From NCBI RefSeq assembly GCF_947172395.1, contig NC_069087.1:2170001-2234000 (forward strand): 64,000 nt of DNA. Reading direction: 5' to 3'. Numbering within the stretch: position 1 is the first letter of the stretch; each line of letters begins with the position of its first letter. This document shows, one piece after another, positions 1 through 8,776 of this stretch. This stretch comes from Bicyclus anynana. Lineage: Eukaryota; Arthropoda; Insecta; Lepidoptera; Nymphalidae. The notes under the pieces are model-generated. The model saw nothing but the letters and a program-made list of their open reading frames with translations, searched no databases and was not told the DNA's origin. The position numbers and the translations under genes were made by a program.

Positions 1-394
1 TTTGTTTTCATATTTTGTGTACAAGATAGTACTTATTTCTTTTTCTTCCAAATTTCATCGATTAGATTAGATTCAGAGATTAACGAACAACAAGAAATTA
101 AAGAGACAATTCGCGTCCCTAAAAATAACAATCACGTTTCCTCCTTCTGTACTTCCTCTAGTCTGTGTATTGATGGAGGTTTTCATTGAATCTGCAAATA
201 ATGTACTAATAGAACAGCCTTCGACATTACGAGTAGGTATACTAATTAATTGCGTAAGTAAACACGGGGAATAAGGCAAAGTTCAAGGTGGAATCTTATC
301 AAGTTTATATTTGTTATATTCACAAAAATGGATGGTTACGTTAGAATACCTAATTTTGTGTATTTTATATGCGCAGTTCAAAAATACTGGTATC
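1..394. other. AT-rich stretch, nothing recognised
   Basis: No tRNA, SINE, Helitron or inverted repeat is visible. Open frames are short and have the composition of translated AT-rich DNA. Confidence 0.5.
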
Positions 395-600
395 TAAAAA
401 AAACTTCTTCATTCAACTATGAAGAGGTTTTTGCATGCTTGTGAGGTTGTAGGGGGTATCTTCGCATGTACTAAACTGTTTTAGAAAATTCTGAAATGGA
501 AAGCTAAATTTTCAGCGAGTAACATTGTCTAACCTAACACTTTCATTCCTGTATTCCCACGGGAATAGGAGCTACACAGGAGAAACTGCGTAAGGTCCAC
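395..600 (+). mobile_element. Degenerate non-autonomous Helitron body
   Basis: The order of blocks matches the better-preserved Helitrons of this window: a 'gttgtagggggtatct' block, then 'gaaagctaaattttcagcga', then 'tattcccacgggaataggag', then a decayed 'gaaactgcg' 3' region. The 5'-TC end and the terminal CTAG are no longer clear, so this is an old copy. Confidence 0.45.
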
Positions 601-674
601 TATAAAAAATAAAATGCAATTATCACTATAAAATTATATACATCAATCCCTTGGTTCCTGCCATATTTGTAAAT

Positions 675-706
675 TTAACGCGGATGAAGTCGTGAGCGAC
701 AGCTAG
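675..706 (+). mobile_element. Helitron 3' terminus
   Basis: The segment 'acgcggatgaagtcgtgagc' followed by CTAG and a T resembles the 3' hairpin and CTAG end of the intact Helitrons at 37708 and 56841. Its 5' body is not recognisable. A SINE in the other orientation starts a few bases further on. Confidence 0.45.
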
Positions 707-711
707 TATAA

Positions 712-1023
712 CTTTTTTTTCTTCTACAAGTTAGCCTTTGACTACAATCTCACCTGATGGTAAGTGATGATGCAATCTAAAATGGAAGCAGTCTAACTTG
801 TTAAGAGTAGGATGAAATCCACACTCCTTTCGGTTTCTACACGACATCGTACCGGGACGCTAAATCGCTTGGCGGTCTTTGTCGGTAGGGTGGTAACTAG
901 CCACGCCCGAAGCCCACCAGCCAGACTTGGACCAATAAGAAAACCCCAATCGGTCCAGCCGGGAATCGAACCCAGGGCCACCGTCTTGTAAATCCGCGCA
1001 TACCACTGCGATACGGAGGCCGT
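712..1023 (-). mobile_element. SINE family 1 (tRNA-derived), full-length copy
   Basis: Read on the minus strand it starts with 'cggcctccgtatcgcagtgg', an A-box-like tRNA segment, then has a B box 'gggttcgattccc', the SINE body with 'cttggcggtc' on the plus strand, the conserved 'cttaccatcaggtgagattg' block and an A-rich tail (seen as T-rich at 712-721). tRNA-derived SINEs are transcribed by RNA polymerase III from these internal boxes and mobilised by LINE enzymes. It lies just next to a Helitron end. At least eight other copies are in this window. Confidence 0.87.
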
Positions 1024-1032
1024 AGAATTATT

Positions 1033-1140
1033 ATAAAAATACTTACGTAATGCGTTCGTATTACGTTCGATGCATCGGCATTGTATTCCTTCGGTAGTGA
1101 GTCAGGTAGTGACCGATAAGGCAAGTGATAGCGAGAGGTC
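1033..1140 (-). other. Possible non-repetitive exon with a donor site
   Basis: This CpG-richer, non-repeat segment is open on the minus strand and ends with GTAAGT (around 1045 on the plus strand, 'acttacgtaatg'), a consensus splice donor. The translation matches nothing I recognise. It could equally be unique non-coding DNA; only transcript data would settle it. Confidence 0.2.
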
Positions 1141-1456
1141 AATCACTTCACGTTCTTTTCGATTTCGGTTGCCTCCTAGAGAAACTATGACGTACCTACT
1201 TACCTAGTCAAATTGTTCGTCATCTGTCTTTAACTAATATGTAATTCTTAGTACTGTTTCTAAAACTAATAGGTACCTATGTAATATAACATGGGAAAAT
1301 TTGAAGTACCAACTAAGAACGGAGGTAAGTAAGGTAACGAACTGTCATTTATTTAAGTATCTAAAAAGTACCTTTTTTATTAATTTTGACAATGTAATTA
1401 ATATATGATATATAACTTATTAAAATTAAAAATAAAAACTCTTTTAAAATTCAATA
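1141..1456. other. Stretch with nothing recognised
   Basis: Mostly AT-rich single-copy-looking sequence without repeat termini or gene signals. Confidence 0.5.
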
Positions 1457-1465
1457 GAAAAATCC

Positions 1466-1556
1466 AGCTATCCGGTTGCAGGGCATATGAGTCCCGAAGC
1501 ACCCCATTCGGCTTCAGAATGAGGAATCTCCTCAAAATATGCGAGATCACCTTCAT
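1466..1556. mobile_element. Unclassified repeat fragment ahead of (AAT)n
   Basis: A GC-richer segment ('ggcatatgagtcccgaagca', 'gaggaatctcctcaaaatat') runs straight into an (AAT)n tract. That layout resembles a retrotransposon 3' end with a simple-repeat tail. I cannot name the family. Confidence 0.3.
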
Positions 1557-1557
1557 C

Positions 1558-1596
<39 letters not shown>
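1558..1596. repeat. (AAT)13 microsatellite
   Basis: About 13 perfect AAT units. Long open frames reading poly-N or poly-L here come only from this repeat. Confidence 0.95.
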
Positions 1597-1756
1597 TGTT
1601 TATTTGCAAGAATACAACATTCCACTAAATTAATAGTGTGCAAATATAAAAAATACAAATAGTCACAATTACCAAATTAAATGAAATGAGATTAAGAAAA
1701 AGATAAATACAGTCACAGTTACTAAATTAAATTAAATGAAATTACAAATAAAAAAG

Positions 1757-2074
1757 ATCATCATCATTATCAGCCGATGGACGTCCACTGCTGGACATAG
1801 GCCTCTTGCATGGACCTCCAAGCACAACGGTCTCGAACCGCCAGCATCCAGCGGCTGCCTGCAATCCGCTTGATGTCCTCGGTCCACCTAGTGGGGGGGT
1901 GACCAACACTGCGCTTTCCGATGCGGGGTCGCCATTCCAGCACCTTGGGACCCCAACGTCCATCGACTCTTCGAACTATGTGGCCTGCCCATTGCCACTT
2001 CAGCTTCGAGACTCGCTAAGCTATGTCAGTAACTTTGGTTTGTCTGCGGATCTCCATTTCTGATTCGTGATCAC
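1757..2074 (-). pseudogene. RTE-clade retrotransposon 3' end (RT C-terminus)
   Basis: On the minus strand the sequence reads through the C-terminal part of an RTE-type endonuclease/reverse transcriptase, including 'KLKWQWAGHIVRR', 'HPPTRWTEDIKRIAGSRW' and 'EAYVQQWTSIG' followed by a stop, then a GAT-rich tail (plus strand 'gatcatcatcattatcagcc'). This is the best-preserved of about a dozen RTE fragments here. The element is truncated at its 5' end, as is usual for LINEs, and only roughly the last 100 codons remain. It is not expected to be active. Confidence 0.87.
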
Positions 2075-2490
2075 CTTTTTAGTATTTTATTATTAGCCTT
2101 TTCCCAATTAAATTTACCTTTACGTTTATGTTGTTTTTTGTATGAAGATATTATAATATGGCGGAACAACATTTGCCATAATTTGCATAATTGCAAGACT
2201 GAGCAAAGCTGAATCTGTAAAAAAGAAAATAACTAGTAATTATGCATGTTGTTGGTATCTCGTGACGTCATATATGGAAAGTATGTAACATGCAAGTGGT
2301 CGTGGTCGAGTTGCCACCACGGCTCGCTTCTCATGGCTGCACTGCAGGAAGCATAGCAACACTGCACTGACCTATCATACCACCATCTGTAACGGTATGG
2401 GATTCTGTTGCGTGAGCGGCGTGCAATAGCTGTTTAACTAGGGTAGACAAAGTACAAACTAGCAAAAGTCAGCGATTCCGCGTAAAGTTA
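2075..2490. other. Stretch with nothing recognised
   Basis: The part around 2250-2420 is richer in G+C and looks single-copy, but I see no open frame, repeat end or RNA gene. Confidence 0.45.
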
Positions 2491-2493
2491 TGT

Positions 2494-2580
2494 CTATTAC
2501 ATATCCCGCGGGAATCGTGGATTTTTTCGATATAAAATGTATCCTATGCTCTGCTCCAAGACGGACAGAATGTCTTACTT
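2494..2580 (-). mobile_element. Helitron fragment
   Basis: 'cccgcgggaatcgtggattt' and 'tgtatcctatgctctgctcc' correspond to the middle of the minus-strand Helitron at 45810-46028. Both ends are lost. Confidence 0.4.
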
Positions 2581-2730
2581 TCGGATAATATAATATTTTT
2601 ATGGAAGTAGCTATGTACCTATTGAACGAAATAGAAAATTCCTTCTCTGATTTTCAGGGTTCATGTTCATAATGGAGTCCTTAGGGTAGGCAGTGCCTTT
2701 TTGCATCTAAAGGCAGGCGTTCACAGTTCA

Positions 2731-2997
2731 GCATCGGAGGCATTGCATCAAACTAATTTTAGTATTCTTTGTCTAGAAAGTCATACAAATGCGTCCACTG
2801 ATCTGCATCGTAGGGATCGCATCGAGTGGATTTTATTTATCGTAAAATTAAATATCGGTTTGATACGTCTGATACGTACGATGCGGATCTGTACGACGCC
2901 TGACATTATGGTAGGCGTCCGTCCACAGATCCGTGGACGTACTATGACTTTCTGTACAAAGAATACTAAAATCCGTTTGCACTATAACGTCCGATGC
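2731..2997. mobile_element. Foldback MITE with arms of about 75 bp
   Basis: The arms 2731-2805 and 2926-2997 are inverted repeats. 'ttttagtattctttgtctag' on the left is matched by the reverse complement of 'tgtacaaagaatactaaaat' on the right, and outer 'gcatcgg' and inner 'cgtccac' blocks also pair. This is the layout of a non-autonomous inverted-repeat DNA transposon. A shorter relative is at 53067-53142. The frame spanning it has no coding signature. Confidence 0.75.
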
Positions 2998-3012
2998 GTA
3001 CGTTATAGTGCA
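2978..3012. repeat. Perfect 13-bp inverted repeat, 9-nt loop
   Basis: 'tgcactataacgt' (2978-2990) and 'acgttatagtgca' (3000-3012) pair perfectly at the right end of the foldback element. It may be a secondary hairpin within its terminus. Confidence 0.85.
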
Positions 3013-3349
3013 TTTTTGGAGTGCATGAAGTCAATGTATCTATGGGGGAGTGTTGATGTACCTATAACTGCGGATTACATTTAGTAGTAGTGCTATCGTG
3101 CTGAAGCTAATTAGGGGAAGTACTACTGCTTTGCCGTGCCTATTTCTGTCTCCAAGCAACATTTTACTTATATTCTATTTATACATCAAAAACTATTGAT
3201 AGAAACACAAACAACACAACACTCAGTATAAAACGCAATAATTGAAATCTTGATGCTGTTTATTTTAGAAAAATAGGGATATTTTTTGTTTTACTTACGA
3301 AAATAAAAAAAATATAATTGCAAAAAATAACAAAAAATGTAAAAGAATA
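3013..3349. other. Stretch with nothing recognised; tRNA 3' flank
   Basis: AT-rich DNA. The A-runs just before 3350 read as T-runs on the minus strand and would end RNA polymerase III transcription of the tRNA-Glu gene. Confidence 0.5.
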
Positions 3350-3421
3350 TTCCGATACCGGGAATCGAACCCGAGCCTCCTGGGTGAGAGCCAGGTATCC
3401 TAGCCACTAGACCATATCGGA
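3350..3421 (-). tRNA. tRNA-Glu (anticodon CTC)
   Basis: The minus strand folds as a complete 72-nt tRNA. The acceptor stem TCCGATA/TATCGGA pairs fully, with discriminator A at 3350. The D arm has 'GTCTAGTGGCTAGGAT', the anticodon loop is CTCTCAC between CCTGG and CCAGG, and the T arm has 'GGGTTCGATTCCC' (B box). There is no intron. The anticodon CTC reads GAG codons. Downstream T-runs on the minus strand fit a polymerase III terminator. Unlike the SINE heads in this window it has every stem intact and lacks a SINE body, so I take it as a true gene. tRNA-Gly lies 834 bp upstream in the same orientation. Confidence 0.96.
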
Positions 3422-3513
3422 TGTTACGAGTGTAGTTGAAAATATTGTTTAGTCTCTAGATACTTGCATTTTTCTATATAAAGGCCAGTCATAATAATTT
3501 TTATTATTTTTAA

Positions 3514-3560
3514 CCGACTTCAAAAAGGAGGTTCTCAATTCGGTCGGTATTTTTTTTTTA
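3514..3560 (+). repeat. Recurrent 'aaccgacttcaaaaaggagg' repeat piece
   Basis: The block 'aaccgacttcaaaaaggagg' followed by 'ttctcaattcggtcggta' and a T-run recurs at 35739 (minus), 50122 and 55488. It is a shared mobile-element piece whose parent family I cannot name. Confidence 0.45.
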
Positions 3561-3955
3561 TTTATAGCCACACTAGGTTACTATCATAAATAATATGCAT
3601 TTGAACTACTACGAGTATGTAAACAAGATTTTGTATTTCACTGGACTATAAAATATAAAAACTATAAGAGGGAACGAGCTATAAAGTTGCATATTTCTTA
3701 ATTTAAATAAAAAAAAAATGCACTTGTTATTAATTATGTCATATCGTTGAAGAGATATTATGAATAGGCTATGAATAGTCGGTAAGTGGGTTAGTTTATT
3801 TTAACTGGCGTAGTTTATTAGTGAGTTTGTAGTGACCTGAATGATGTCGCCTGCTATTTTAACATTAACTGGGTGATCGTATTCACAAGCGTTATACCTG
3901 GTTTTACTCGTTATGTACTCATAAATATTGTCTTAATTAATTTTATAGAGGTAAG
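3561..3955. other. Stretch with nothing recognised
   Basis: AT-rich sequence between two repeats; no gene or repeat structure seen. Confidence 0.5.
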
Positions 3956-4125
3956 ACTTGATTTTTAGTTTGTTTATTTGTTGCGAATTACTCTGAAATT
4001 ACTGCACTGATTTTTAAATTATTTCTCCGTTGGAAAGCTACATTATCAGCGAGTAACATACGTACTATATTATTTTATCGTTGTAATTCCACAGAAAATC
4101 GGAACGACGCGGAAGAAACCTGCTA
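3956..4125 (+). mobile_element. Degenerate Helitron body
   Basis: 'tttgtttatttgttgcgaat', 'ctgcactgatttttaaatta' and 'ggaaagctacattatcagcg' follow in the order seen in better Helitron copies. The 3' end is lost beyond 'gacgcggaagaaacctgcta'. Confidence 0.45.
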
Positions 4126-4254
4126 TTATTAATGAGTATTAGGCATCTTGTAAAATTAATTGTATATTAAACGAATTGCAAAATCAAAAGTGCCATAATT
4201 TTTTGGTATTAAATGTATTGAAATGTATTAAAAAAAAGAAAAAATATAAAAAGA

Positions 4255-4325
4255 TGCATCGGCCGGGAATCGAACCCGGGCCGCCCGCGTGGCAGGCGAG
4301 CATTCTACCACTGAACCACCGATGC
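4255..4325 (-). tRNA. tRNA-Gly (anticodon GCC)
   Basis: The minus strand gives a complete 71-nt tRNA. The acceptor stem is GCATCGG/CCGATGC with discriminator A, the D arm has 'GTTCAGTGGTAGAAT', the anticodon loop is CTGCCAC between CTCGC and GCGGG, and the T arm is 'CCGGGTTCGATTCCCGG'. Anticodon GCC reads GGC and GGT. A-runs at 4230-4252 become T-runs downstream on the minus strand and should terminate polymerase III. There is no intron and no pseudogene feature. Confidence 0.97.
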
Positions 4326-4416
4326 TTGGTAACTATGTGTAAAATTACGCATTATTTATAATTTATGTTATGTTCATTAAACTTTCTATTCCATTGTTTC
4401 TAGTTGTAAATCGTAC

Positions 4417-4718
4417 TTGACACTAATGTTATAAAGACTAATGTTTGTGTGTGTAAGTGTGTAAGTATGTTTGTTCCATCTTTATGCCTAGTTCGGACTA
4501 CTTTAGTACAAGTATTTTAGTCGAGTACGAACAATTTTTGGATTTACCGCCCAAAAATTGTTCGTACTCGACTAAAATACTAAAGTAGTCTGTACGGCCT
4601 ATTACATATATGAAATTGACATAGATTTTGCTCTGGATTATCACATAGGCCATTTTTATCCCGGAAAAAATCATGGTTCCCGCGGGATTTGTAATAAACA
4701 GAATTTTGGTATAGGTAC
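4417..4718 (+). mobile_element. Helitron, split by a palindromic insertion
   Basis: The 5' part 'gacactaatgttataaagac' and the inner part 'atagattttgctctggatta', 'cacataggccatttttatcc', 'ggttcccgcgggatttgtaa' match the Helitrons at 37708 and 56841 in order. The two parts are separated by the palindromic element at about 4491-4597. The 3' hairpin and CTAG are missing. Confidence 0.62.
4496..4590. mobile_element. Palindromic MITE
   Basis: The left arm (4496-4541) and right arm (4551-4590) are reverse complements around a 9-nt spacer, with one 6-nt gap in the pairing. The arms contain 'ttttagtcgagtacgaacaa' and its complement. Imperfect pairing continues outward to about 4491 and 4597. Because it interrupts a Helitron, it must have inserted later. 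Confidence 0.82.
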
Positions 4719-4834
4719 AACCCGGCCTTTTCACCAAAGACTTATTGAGGCTTTAAATGTATATAAACTTAATCTATGAACATAATGTAAATGAAAATTA
4801 TTTTTAGAGTGGGTCTACGGTTTAGTTTCACAAT

Positions 4835-5324
4835 AGGGATGATGACAGTTTTATAAATTGTAAATAAATTAGGAGTATGCTAATAGTAAAGGAATTTTCG
4901 AAAAGTAACACGATATCTGCGATTATTACTTTCGAAGCCACAGGGATTTAAAGGGTCAGATTTGCGGCACTGCCACGGATCCCTGAAAAACGCCCCATAC
5001 AAAACGCAACGAATTAATGACGTCGTTCATTCGCTGACAGTTGGATTTGTATGGGCTTTCAAACAAAATTACAAATAAATTATGCGTTTATGTTTAAAGT
5101 GCATTTATTGAAAAATGTCACGTTTATTGTAAGGAAGCTAAAAATTTATGAATTTTCATCTAATTACGATAAAAGAATTTAAGTACATTTTGAAATCTTA
5201 CAATCTTATTTATTTTGCAAACATCCAGTCAATCTTTGCTTTTTACATATTAATTAGTTAATATTTTATTATTTACCTGAATGTCTAATAAAAATCAATA
5301 TATTAAAACCTAGTCATCATCCCC
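4835..5324 (+). mobile_element. Inverted-repeat DNA element, copy 1 (490 bp)
   Basis: The ends 'gggatgatgac' and 'gtcatcatccc' form terminal inverted repeats. The whole body matches copy 2 (46876-47377) in the opposite orientation, including 'tttgcggcactgccacggat', 'ccctgaaaaacgccccatac' and 'ttttcatctaattacgataa'. There is no open frame for a transposase, so it is non-autonomous. Flanking bases (aat/att) are themselves complementary, which hides the target duplication and leaves the superfamily open. Confidence 0.82.
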
Positions 5325-5594
5325 ATTGGTAGATAGGCAAAAATAATAATAAAAATCATACAACAACGATTTCGAACTTTCACAAGCTGTAAGCCGTAGG
5401 CCGTGAACAAAAGTGTAGTGTTTCCATTTTACCGCAATAGTCTACGGCGTGGCGTGACGGACGCAGGTTCGACGCTCGGCTGGTCACGAGGCGTCGTTTA
5501 CAGCAATTGAGAACGATTACGAGTAAAGGCTGCTTCACAATGTTGTTGTAAAATATATAAAGTACAATAGATAAAGTTACTTTGAATGAAATGC
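5325..5594. other. Stretch with nothing recognised
   Basis: A GC-richer segment at 5400-5500 ('ggcgtggcgtgacggacgca') stands out from the AT-rich flanks but shows no repeat ends or coding. Confidence 0.4.
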
Positions 5595-5729
5595 ATCCAT
5601 ATCGACTAATATACTACACAGCCGATTTTGAAAATTCGAGCGAGTGAGACAGGGATATATTTTATCGCAGTAATTCCTATTGGCACGGAAAATACCTATG
5701 CTGGTTAAAACTCGCGGCGTCTGTTAGTT
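5595..5729 (+). mobile_element. Degenerate Helitron
   Basis: 'tttatcgcagtaattcctat' and 'ctcgcggcgtctgttag' parallel the 3' half of the Helitron at 24509-24712 ('gaaaccgcgtggcgtctact'). The terminal CTAG has become TTAG. Confidence 0.45.
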
Positions 5730-6107
5730 TTTTTTATACTATTAAATTTTTCGGAAACCAACGAGTAAGATCGACAACAACGCTGCCTATGCTTTACTAT
5801 TATTATTTTTTTCGAAAGAAGGTAGGTATATCAGAAGCCACATAGGCTAACTGCACCAACCCGGCATTTATTAGGCAGGTATGTCGTCGCAAATGTGTAC
5901 ATGACTTTACGTAATCTCGCATGTTTGCATTGCATTTATTATTTACCCATACTGAATGAAAGCGGTGCATTGAACTATGCTTTATTGTGTCTCCACATTA
6001 TATCATACTACATACTCACACACTGATTAATAATAACTATTAAGTACCTATTTTATGAATAACTTACTTACTAAAATATATCAAAAATGTGCAGATCCGC
6101 AGAAGAA
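5730..6107. other. Stretch with nothing recognised
   Basis: No repeat family or gene feature is visible. Confidence 0.5.
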
Positions 6108-6300
6108 CCAAAGTCCAAGGTTCCAAGGTGCTGGAATGGTGACTAGAAAGCGCAGTGTTGGTCGGACCCCCCCCCCCCCCCCACCATGTGCACTAAAGAT
6201 CTCAAGCGAGTTGCAAGTCACACACGCTGGATGTAGGCGGCTCAGGATCGTGATGTTTGGAAGTCCATCAGCTGATATGATAATGGTGATGAATATTTGT
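6108..6300 (+). pseudogene. RTE retrotransposon 3' fragment
   Basis: 'ggtgctggaatggtgactag', 'aagcgcagtgttggtcggac' and 'tggaagtccatcagctgata' correspond to the RTE C-terminal region read at 1757-2074. A C16 run interrupts it at the usual proline-rich spot (PPTRW in the intact frame). A degenerate GAT-type tail follows. Confidence 0.77.
6167..6182. repeat. Poly-C run of 16
   Basis: Sixteen consecutive C within the RTE fragment. Other copies have a short C/G run at this place, so this is probably replication slippage. Confidence 0.95.
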
Positions 6301-6470
6301 ACTATATTTTCTTCGAAAATAATTACAACACAAAACACTATCAATAATTACAACACAAAATGTTTTTGCACAAAACCACTAACGCGACTGGCAGCGTGAC
6401 GGTGTATACGCTGCCTCACAAACAACACAAATAACAAATAACCTGCTCGACCAATACTTAATTTTCCGGT

Positions 6471-6592
6471 GCTTCGGCTAATTTGAGCTATATCAGTGAC
6501 TGGTCCTTCTACAGATCTCAATAATGATTCGATCACGCAGAGACACTTCAAGCATAGCTCACTCCATCGCCCTGAGTGACTATTAAGTCGTC
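6471..6592 (-). pseudogene. RTE retrotransposon fragment, opposite orientation
   Basis: 'gattcgatcacgcagagaca' and 'catagctcactccatcgccc' are the plus-strand image of the MERAML..SLRDRI segment of the RTE protein. It lies 170 bp from the plus-strand fragment at 6108, pointing the other way, and covers an upstream part of the same protein. Confidence 0.72.
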
Positions 6593-6616
6593 TTACGAAG
6601 TTCCAAGTTAGCGAGC

Positions 6617-6678
6617 ACTTACATGTAGTTATAAGTTCACTTGTAGTTGAATAGGCTTACTTGTAGTTGAATGTAACT
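6617..6678. repeat. Short tandem repeat, three units of 20-22 bp
   Basis: Units begin 'acttacatgtagtt', 'acttgtagttgaat' and 'acttgtagttgaat'; the second and third are nearly the same. Confidence 0.75.
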
Positions 6679-6885
6679 ACTTACACTGTTAGCAAGTTAT
6701 GAATTAACTAATAATGTGTAATTATGTTGCGGACTATTCCCGCTGCACCGGCTAGCTTGCCTTCTCAAGTTGCATTAACTTAATAGCTGAGCGGAACCAC
6801 TCAAAAATTCACTCGCTAGGGTTATCTTTACACATAAAATAAATAAGTAATAAAATTGCAAGAAGGATGCAAGCTACAGACTGTT

Positions 6886-7024
6886 ACTGTTCTTTCCCCT
6901 GCAACCAGTTGGGTGAGACTGTATTAGGAGTGAGTACTACAAAAGACCAACGGGGCATCGAACCACCACACCTCGGTGATGAGTCCGACCGCGTTACTGT
7001 TAAGCTGTTGAGCTATTGAGGCTC
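6886..7024 (-). mobile_element. SINE family 4 (tRNA-derived) copy
   Basis: On the minus strand it reads 'cggtcggactcatcaccgag', a B-box-like 'tggttcgatgcccc', and 'actcctaatacagtct', the same order as the plus-strand copy at 52876-53000. These two copies define a small tRNA-headed family, distinct from SINE families 1 and 2. Confidence 0.62.
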
Positions 7025-7193
7025 TGAATAGTTTACTGAACAGCTGTCTAATAATTTTGATTGAAATTTTGAATAAAACTATACGTTTTTAACTGTGCAA
7101 CTAAAATCGTAGTACTCTTGAGCTTAAACAATACTATCAAAGACTCATTATAATATTTTCTATACTTAATTCATAATGATGTTTATGATAATA

Positions 7194-7876
7194 CAAGCGG
7201 ACGCCCGCGACTTCTTCCGCGTGGAAATCAATGTAAACATTCAACCCCTATTTCACCACACTAGGGGTAGAATTTTAAAAATTCTTGAATAACATTATAT
7301 TTTGTATTTTTTTATGATTTATGAAAACGAAGGACTTTCCATACAAACTTTCAACCCCTATTTCATCCCCTTCTATTTTTATTTAATGTTCAGAAAGTAC
7401 TCTATATTTTGCTCCAAGGTCCCATTTACGATCATACCAAAATTCATCTTGATCGGTTCAGCCGTTTAGCCTTGAAAAGGTAACAGACAGACAGACTTTT
7501 TGACTTTTTAACTTTTTGACGGCCTCCGTGGCGCAGTGGTATGCGCGGTGGATTTACAAGACGGAGGTCCTGGGTTCGATCCCCGGCTGGGCAGATTGAG
7601 ATTTTCTTAATTTGTCCAGGTCTGGCTGGTGAGAGACTTCGGCCGTGGCTAGTTACCACCCTACCGGCAAAGACGTACCGCCAAGCGATTTAGCGTTCCG
7701 GTACGATGCCGTGTAGAAACTAAAAAGGGGTGTGGATTTTCTTCCTCCTCCTAACAAGTTAGCCCATTCCATCTTAGACTGCATCATCACTTACCATCAG
7801 GTGAGATTGTAGTCAAGGGCTAACTTGTAAAGAATAAAAAAAAAACTTACTATCGTATTTATAATATCAGTATAGA
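7194..7876 (-). mobile_element. Helitron carrying a nested SINE
   Basis: On the minus strand the element starts at 7876 with 'TCTATACTGATATTATAAAT', a typical 5'-TC start, and ends at 7194 with the hairpin 'GCGGGCGTCCGC' and a mutated terminus (CTTG for CTAG). The 330-bp SINE at 7518-7845 separates the 5' end from the body ('gaaaaggtaacagacagaca'). The uninterrupted relative is at 45810-46028. Confidence 0.72.
7518..7845 (+). mobile_element. SINE family 1, full-length copy
   Basis: It has the head 'gacggcctccgtggcgcagt' (A box), 'gggttcgatccccggctggg' (B box), the body with 'gccgtggctagttaccaccc', the 'cttaccatcaggtgagattg' block, 'gggctaacttgtaaagaata' and a poly-A tail. It is close to the apparent consensus, so it is fairly young, and it sits inside the Helitron 7194-7876. 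Confidence 0.92.
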
Positions 7877-8776
7877 TGAAAGTAAATGAAGTTTTATTAT
7901 TTCAACCCCTTCGATTATAAATTATAGGTAAACAAGTACACGCGACAACCCTAGCACTCTTGACATTTCCCAAGAGGGGTGGCCACGCGACCCAGTTTTC
8001 GAGACCGTTTGAAATTTTTTTTTAATATCAGCTTTTCAACTTTGTCTTTAGAATAGGTACGAGTAACCTTCGCGATAAGCGCTGATATTAGACTTTTCAT
8101 AAGACGCAGCTGCGATGGGCTTTGAGACCTATTTATGTCGCTCACAACCTAGTTTCTTGGGTAGGTTGATTGTTTTTGTAGTGATGTTGGGTTTGAGTTC
8201 CAGATTGACTTAGGTCATTGAATAGTCTTCTTCTGAATATTGAATATTGAAACAAAAATAAAGTGAAAAAAAAAATAACTTGATTTTGTCTTTTTTAAAC
8301 TGTTCCTTAAAAGTTAACATTGGTTGAGGAGATTACCGACTGTAAATAAATTGCTTAATGAAATAAATTAATAACAACGGAACGATGCTGTAAGGATTTG
8401 TGTGTATTACATTATTCTCCAAAATTAAATTTTTTAACCGATTTACTATTTTCAACAGAGACTAAGCAGCTTTGTGTTTGATTTAATTAGAGAAAATATA
8501 CAGATTTTTTAATTCCATTCATCCTATCCTCTAGGTTTCCAAACTAACTAGAACTACAACGGTTTCTTAATTACAGTATTTCATACTCTTTTATTCAATA
8601 ACACTCCATTCATCTTACTACTCGCATTTCTACTGCATGTATTTTACTTACAAGCTTCTCATATTATATTAGTGTTGGCACTAAGACGCCTCTGTGAACA
8701 GCCAATCTTGACTTTTGGGACACCTTCTGGCTATTTTTAAAGCCGTGCAATTAACATTTACAATATTTCCACTACA
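7877..8776. other. Stretch with nothing recognised
   Basis: A 64-residue basic open frame on the minus strand (7951-8145) has no motif I recognise. The rest is AT-rich. Confidence 0.45.

Noticed and set aside
1398..1662. Open frames with poly-Asn or poly-Leu on both strands
   Set aside because: They exist only because of the (AAT)n microsatellite and have no other coding signature.
4176..4361. 61-residue frame 'RPGIEPGPPAW...' across the tRNA-Gly
   Set aside because: It is the plus-strand reading of the tRNA gene, a common false protein.
7518..7600. tRNA gene at the SINE family 1 head
   Set aside because: A and B boxes are present, but acceptor and anticodon stems do not pair and a SINE body follows; the same holds for the heads of families 2 to 4.
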